Both the position numbers and the translations under genes were made by a program. A stretch of DNA of 64,000 nucleotides from positions 2,542,001 through 2,606,000 of the forward strand of contig JBLDXI010000042.1 in assembly GCA_047495785.1 (NCBI GenBank), given 5' to 3'. Below the pieces are notes generated by a model that did no database searches, was not told the origin of the DNA, and saw nothing but the letters and a program-made list of their open reading frames with translations. This document shows positions 59,844 to 64,000 of this stretch, one piece after another. This DNA is from Lepidodermella squamata. Its lineage: Eukaryota > Gastrotricha. The first letter of the stretch is position 1, and the number at the start of each line of letters is the position of its first letter.

Positions 59844-62800
59844 CTAACGAGATTCGCTGCGAATCAAGTACTCGGGCATTCGTTCAGGAGTCGCCGTCGG
59901 GTCGTAGTTTTGCGCCTTCAGCACCTCGCGGCATAGGCGGAATAGGCAAGTCGGTTTCGTGAATTGGTTATCCACCAGATTGACCAGGCAATAGTTATCG
60001 TGAATATAACGCAGCAATTGATGCGAAGTCGAGTCATTCGGGTACAAATCGGCCCAGACGTTGAGCCAGATCGAGAACGCCTCGTCTTTCCACACGCGAA
60101 ACGCAACTGGGTCGACAACTGTCGGCTGAACGATTTCGCGGCCAGGGAACACGCCCCACGTTACGGCAATCGGCTGTAACTCGTCGCTATTGGTCAGATC
60201 AATCGATAGGCTGGCGTCGATGATGTGATAGTTAACGAGGGGATGACGAGCGAGAGCGTTCAGCAGCAGGGGAATGTAAGCTTTTGGCATGAAGAATTCC
60301 AAGTACGCCTTTTGATAGCAAATGCCATTTTCAGCTCCCTATATCAACAAAATATAACATTTTAATGAATAAGCATGAAAATGAAGAAATAATGTAAACT
60401 TGGAACTAAATGAAATTAGCTTATAGGTTGGGGAAACCTATCGTAAGTGAAAATATGTTAAATTCCGGACGATTTCGATGGTATGCCCAACAGGGCTGCA
60501 GTGTTTTCTTCCCACCGCCGGCTCCAAAATTTCTCAAGTCCAGTCCTTTTCACGAATCAGTAGACAACAAATGTGATGCGTATTGGCACATGAAAGACAT
60601 GCCTTATCGAGGACCCTATGGACCTTAATGGCGTCATATCGAATAAAGAAGGTGTAAAATGTGAGAACTGAGTGTATTTTTAAGGCGTGCGGAAGAAGGG
60701 ATTTTCATTATCCCTTCATTTTATTTGATGCCGATTTCTCCTCGTTCAACTCCCCATTTTACCCCAGTTTCCGCACCGATCTACCAGGCCGCACCGATGA
60801 TGCCATCAATTATCGCGCTCGTAAACATTTGCGTACCAATTTTTACTCATTGATGCACTAATCTTAATCGCATTTTCACTATTTCATTCTGCCATTTTTT
60901 GTTTTCATCGATTTCTCAAACAAACTCGTGTTGTATTTCAATTTTTGAAAAAAATAAATCCAGTTGACTGATATTTTCCTATTGTTTTTGCCAGTTACAA
61001 ATTCAGGTATTACGGCGCTATAATAAGCAGCTATAATATTCAATTTTTCAATTTTTTCGAAAGCAGTCGTCACTAATTAATCACAATTTTATACTTGATT
61101 TCCTGAATGATGAGCTTTCCCAAATTGCCTACTGGATTTTGCTGGGTTGAAATAGATGGCATATGATGAAAATAGAAAAAGCGGTGGGGCATGCCAGGGC
61201 ACAAGCCGAGCTGAAATCTAGCATCGGCATCAAAAATGAAAAACGACCGAAGATGGTCCCGAGTTCGCGCTCAGCGGATGCTGGACCTCATTGAAAACGA
61301 GTACGGAAATATGAACACCCTGGAACAACTTTCAGCGACCTAGGCAGTTTTTCCGCCGCAGATTCAGCTACCTTACAAGAGGTCCTCGACAACCTGGTTG
61401 GCGACCAAGCCGGCACGGAACCCGAGGTTGATCGCTAAAACACTGGAACCGTAATCGCCAAAAGTAAGGACAGCAAGGACAGAAAAACCAGTGATTGTCG
61501 AGCAGTCAATTTCCCTCGGTAAGGATGGCTCAAATTGGACAAATATCTATTCATGGTATCGCTTAGGTATCATATCTTTGAAACTGTATTGTCAGCTACG
61601 ACCCCTCATCGAATACATAGCAAGGACCAGAAATACGTAAAAAAGGGATTTGGAAAGGAAACCGGGTTCCCTCTCACTAATTACGATTTGTCTCCACTAG
61701 TTCAAATATTATTTAACGAGAAAAACTCACCCAACCAAGAACCGGATCACTCGAATCAATGCCATTAACATTCGGCTGGCTGTTGATCGTCAACATGCCG
61801 CTGCTGTTCAACGCAATCAGATCTGTCGAGATGAGACTCGTTTCCTCGGCCAAATTCTCCGTCTCGCTCCACGGCAGCCGGCTCACCTTCGCGCCCTGCT
61901 TATTCGCCATGCCCGCAATGAAGCGTACAAACACGTCCCAGACGTCCCGCTCCGTATCCAATGTTTCACCCCACATTGCTAACATGTTTTTCGATGAATC
62001 ATCCGAAGTATCCAAATGGCGAATGTAGAACGCGTGGTGGTTGAAATCGCCAAAAGCAGCCGCATTTGAGTCACCTTAAAATTTCAAGTTTCAATATTTT
62101 GATCATTTTTGAAAATTTTACTCACCCCATCGACCGTTCGGAAACTCGTCCCAGTTCAGAGTTCGATAAACGTAGCTGCGAGGGTGATTTGACCAGAAAA
62201 TAGGCCGGACTTCTTCCTTTCCTTTCCGCGAAGGATTCGCTGTTTGTTGCTTCCACGGTAATAACGGGCGTTGAACCCGCTCATCACGCCATAAGCCTAA
62301 CTGTTTAACAATATTTATCGTTGCAACGTCTCGATTGAGCGTGTAGAAATGCAGGCCGAATACGACGCCACTCGCCAGCAGTTCTCGACACATTTTCACC
62401 GCATAGTCGATGCCGAATTTACGAATCGCTTCGTCATTCTGTTTATTCGCCTCAATAACAGCCATCGCATCTTCAGGCAGCTCGGATTTCGCTAGAGCGG
62501 TTATCTGCCTTAACGACTGATACGCCTGGATAGGGAATATGCCTGGAATAATCGGGCAGGTGATTCCCAAGTTGCGGCAATCTCTGACAAAAACCAAATA
62601 ATCTTCAACTTTGAAGAACAGCTGAGTGATGATCAAATTAGCGCCAGCGTCGATTTTCTCCTTAAGGTGCATCAAATCTTCTTCGTAGCTATTTGAGTCA
62701 GGGTGGCCACGAGGAGGCGGGTAGCCAGCGACTGCGATAACCATCTCGTGGGATGTCGGAAATTCTTGGCGGATGAAACGAACAAACTCAGCGGCGTAAT

Positions 62801-62965
62801 TCACATCGCCGGCATCCTTCACCCACTTGCGGCCTTGAGGCGGATCACCGCGTAGCGCCATTATATTGGAAATGCCGTAGTTTTTCGCTTGTTGCAACAC
62901 CGATCGCAACTGGCCGATTTTCTGGCCGTAGCATGTGATGTGAAGCATCGACTCCATACCGCAGT
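59844..62965 (-). CDS. MTHFR: methylenetetrahydrofolate reductase (partial, N-terminus beyond window)
   Basis: Reduces 5,10-methylene-THF to 5-methyl-THF with NAD(P)H and FAD for methionine synthesis. Three in-phase exons (62965-62126, 62074-61731, 60338-59844) cover most of the catalytic barrel and the whole SAM-binding regulatory domain. Motifs: NIMALRGDPPQG, AGANLIITQLFF, CPIIPGIFPIQAY, GLHFYTLNRD, then the linker NGRWG, and in the regulatory part LTINSQPNVNG and AVTWGVFPGREIVQPTVVDP. Exon 1 here begins mid-protein (CGMESMLHITC), so about 130 N-terminal residues lie past base 64000. The regulatory domain marks it as the eukaryotic type, controlled by SAM. Intron 60339-61730 is unusually long for this gene. 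Confidence 0.96.
60410..60628 (+). CDS. possible small gene nested in an MTHFR intron
   Basis: 72-residue frame on the strand opposite to MTHFR, rich in Pro, Phe, Tyr and Trp, with the striking end CDAYWHMKDMPYRGPYG. An AATAAA at about 60643 follows the stop by 15 nt, as for a real transcript end. A TTATAG acceptor-like site near 60427 could mean that an upstream exon supplies the true N-terminus. No family is recognised. Composition recalls small axonemal proteins, but this is not evidence of function. Confidence 0.35.
   Translation: MKLAYRLGKPIVSENMLNSGRFRWYAQQGCSVFFPPPAPKFLKSSPFHESVDNKCDAYWHMKDMPYRGPYGP
61160..61700 (+). pseudogene. decayed coding sequence in MTHFR intron (transposon-like?)
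   Basis: Protein-like segments appear in different frames, broken by stops: AVGHARAQAELKSSIGIKNE, then MLDLIENEYGNMNTLEQLSA, then SFSAADSATLQEVLDNLVGD. The helical, charged character recalls a retroelement gag or a host protein fragment. No terminal repeats were seen. It is called a pseudogene because three adjacent pieces need two frameshifts or stops to read on. Confidence 0.3.
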
Positions 62966-63282
62966 CTATAAGCAGAAATCAGAAGCATTATTAAGAGCAA
63001 AATAATACAAAATTCTCTCAATTTCTACCTAATTATAATTTCAATTTGTCGATACTGGGGCTTCAATATCTAACATCTCAACCAATAATGTGGATGATAT
63101 CCTCGAAAACGTTTTTCGGTTTATCATTTTCTTTAAAATGTTAAAATCAAATAGAGACCAGTATTTCCCAAGTTACCCTGACTTGTATTCCTACTTATCC
63201 ATCTCAGATAAGACATACGAGATTCCGTGATTTAACTAGCCCCGTGGTTAACCATCTGGCCGGGGTCGAATCCGGTGGTTAA

Positions 63283-64000
63283 CCAAAACTGACTCTCAAA
63301 TTCTCTCAAATTCTCAAATACTCTCAACGCCCGCTACATCCGCGGGTTTGGAACAATATCTTTCGCAAATTAGTCCAACCATAACAGAGCCAAAAGATTA
63401 GCAGATAATATTATGAAGGTTCGAACGAATTACTAGAATTGATTCGATCTGAAGACAGTTGATGAAACTGTCACTTCAAAGCGGCGTTGCAACACCGAGC
63501 AGGACGGCTCCTGGAAGACGAGAATTCGAAATAAATCGGAATGGATTGGATCTAATTAAATATTCTCAAATACTCTCAACGCCCGCTGTATCCACGGGTG
63601 TGAAACGGTGCTGTATTTTCCGCAAATGAAGCAATGTACCGGACCACTGCGTGGCTCCAAGCATGCTAAGTGATGTCGTGGTCAACCCTAAGACGATAGC
63701 TGCCAGGATAGCTTCCAATCTGGGCTATGATATCAAGCTGGCTGAAAGGTTTGCTGGCTCGGTGGCCTCACAACTGGCACTACATGACATGACATCGTGG
63801 TGTGCCGTGCTCTGGGTTGCTGTTCTACGTGAGCATTAGCACAGTCTGCTGGTATAGCCCGAAACACGCCCAACGGCGCTCTTCCAATGAAGCTGCAAAT
63901 TAGTCCATCCAAAACAGAACCAAATCTCGATTAGCAGATAACATGATGAAAGTTCGAACGATTCACTAGAATATATTCGATCTGATGATAGTTGATGAAG
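63283..64000. repeat. duplicated dispersed repeat, two copies
   Basis: Two parts recur in the same order. The left part (C/T-rich, then AATACTCTCAACGCCCGCT and a CGCGGG/CACGGG) is at about 63293-63347 and 63563-63600. The right part (GCAAATTAGTCCA...ATTAGCAGATAA...AAGTTCGAACGA...GATCTGA...AGTTGATGAA) is at about 63366-63465 and 63895-64000. In copy 2 the parts are separated by about 290 bp that copy 1 lacks. The repeat runs off the window and is likely transposon-derived. Confidence 0.6.

Noticed and set aside
60661-60861. ORF following the nested small gene
   Set aside because: It lies beyond a poly(A) signal; part could be an exon but no donor/acceptor pair joins it cleanly.
63232-63285. 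Second tRNA-like motif (GGGTCGAATCC)
   Set aside because: The B box has a mismatch and there is no room for a tRNA body; it is more likely part of the repeat cluster.

Overview
The window is a gene-dense stretch of a small-genome bilaterian animal. It carries metazoan-only genes (perlecan, Ly6, LAMP and mitofusin families), replication-type histone genes with animal 3' stem-loops, and many GT-AG introns of only about 50-60 nt. At least one gene looks axonemal (a WDR87/97-like WD-repeat protein), so the animal probably makes motile cilia or flagellated sperm. That argues against a nematode such as C. elegans. A tardigrade or another compact-genome invertebrate would fit, but the sequence alone does not settle the lineage.

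Layout. 1-5.6 kb: two divergent histone pairs (H2B-H2A and H4-H3), with small-peptide genes around them: a two-exon secreted EGF-like peptide, a 50-residue basic protein and a Cys-rich peptide. 6.5-8.7 kb: two tandem secreted acidic proteins with C-terminal hydrophobic tails. 11.0-13.9 kb: mitofusin on the minus strand, with a U21-like C/D snoRNA in each of two introns. 14.4-16.0 kb: an ELMOD3-like ARL GAP, divergent from mitofusin. 16.7-18.0 kb: an aquaporin with three microexons. 18.5-19.8 kb: a GPI-anchored Ly6 protein. 20.7-40.0 kb: one perlecan (UNC-52/HSPG2) gene on the minus strand. I rebuilt it exon by exon and every splice phase closes, giving 3557 residues for the longest form. It has three alternative signal-peptide first exons and one alternative terminal exon with a hydrophobic tail. 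40.5-41.5 kb: an unrecognised spliced minus-strand gene. 42.2-43.9 kb: an unrecognised spliced plus-strand gene. 44.7-46.6 kb: an LPCAT-type acyltransferase with EF-hands. 47.4-53.4 kb: the WD-repeat gene. 53.8 kb: a tRNA-like (SINE-like) element. 55.9-59.0 kb: two LAMP-family genes. 59.8-63.0 kb: MTHFR, cut at its N-terminal side by the window edge. Its 1.4-kb intron holds a possible nested gene and decayed coding sequence. 63.2-64.0 kb: a duplicated repeat.

How the genes relate. The genes do not form one pathway. Several pairs share short divergent promoters (H2B/H2A, H4/H3, mitofusin/ELMOD3, LPCAT/WD-repeat gene). The most interesting signals lie inside genes: the paired snoRNAs, and a perlecan locus that appears to encode secreted long, N-terminally truncated and membrane-tethered forms from alternative ends.
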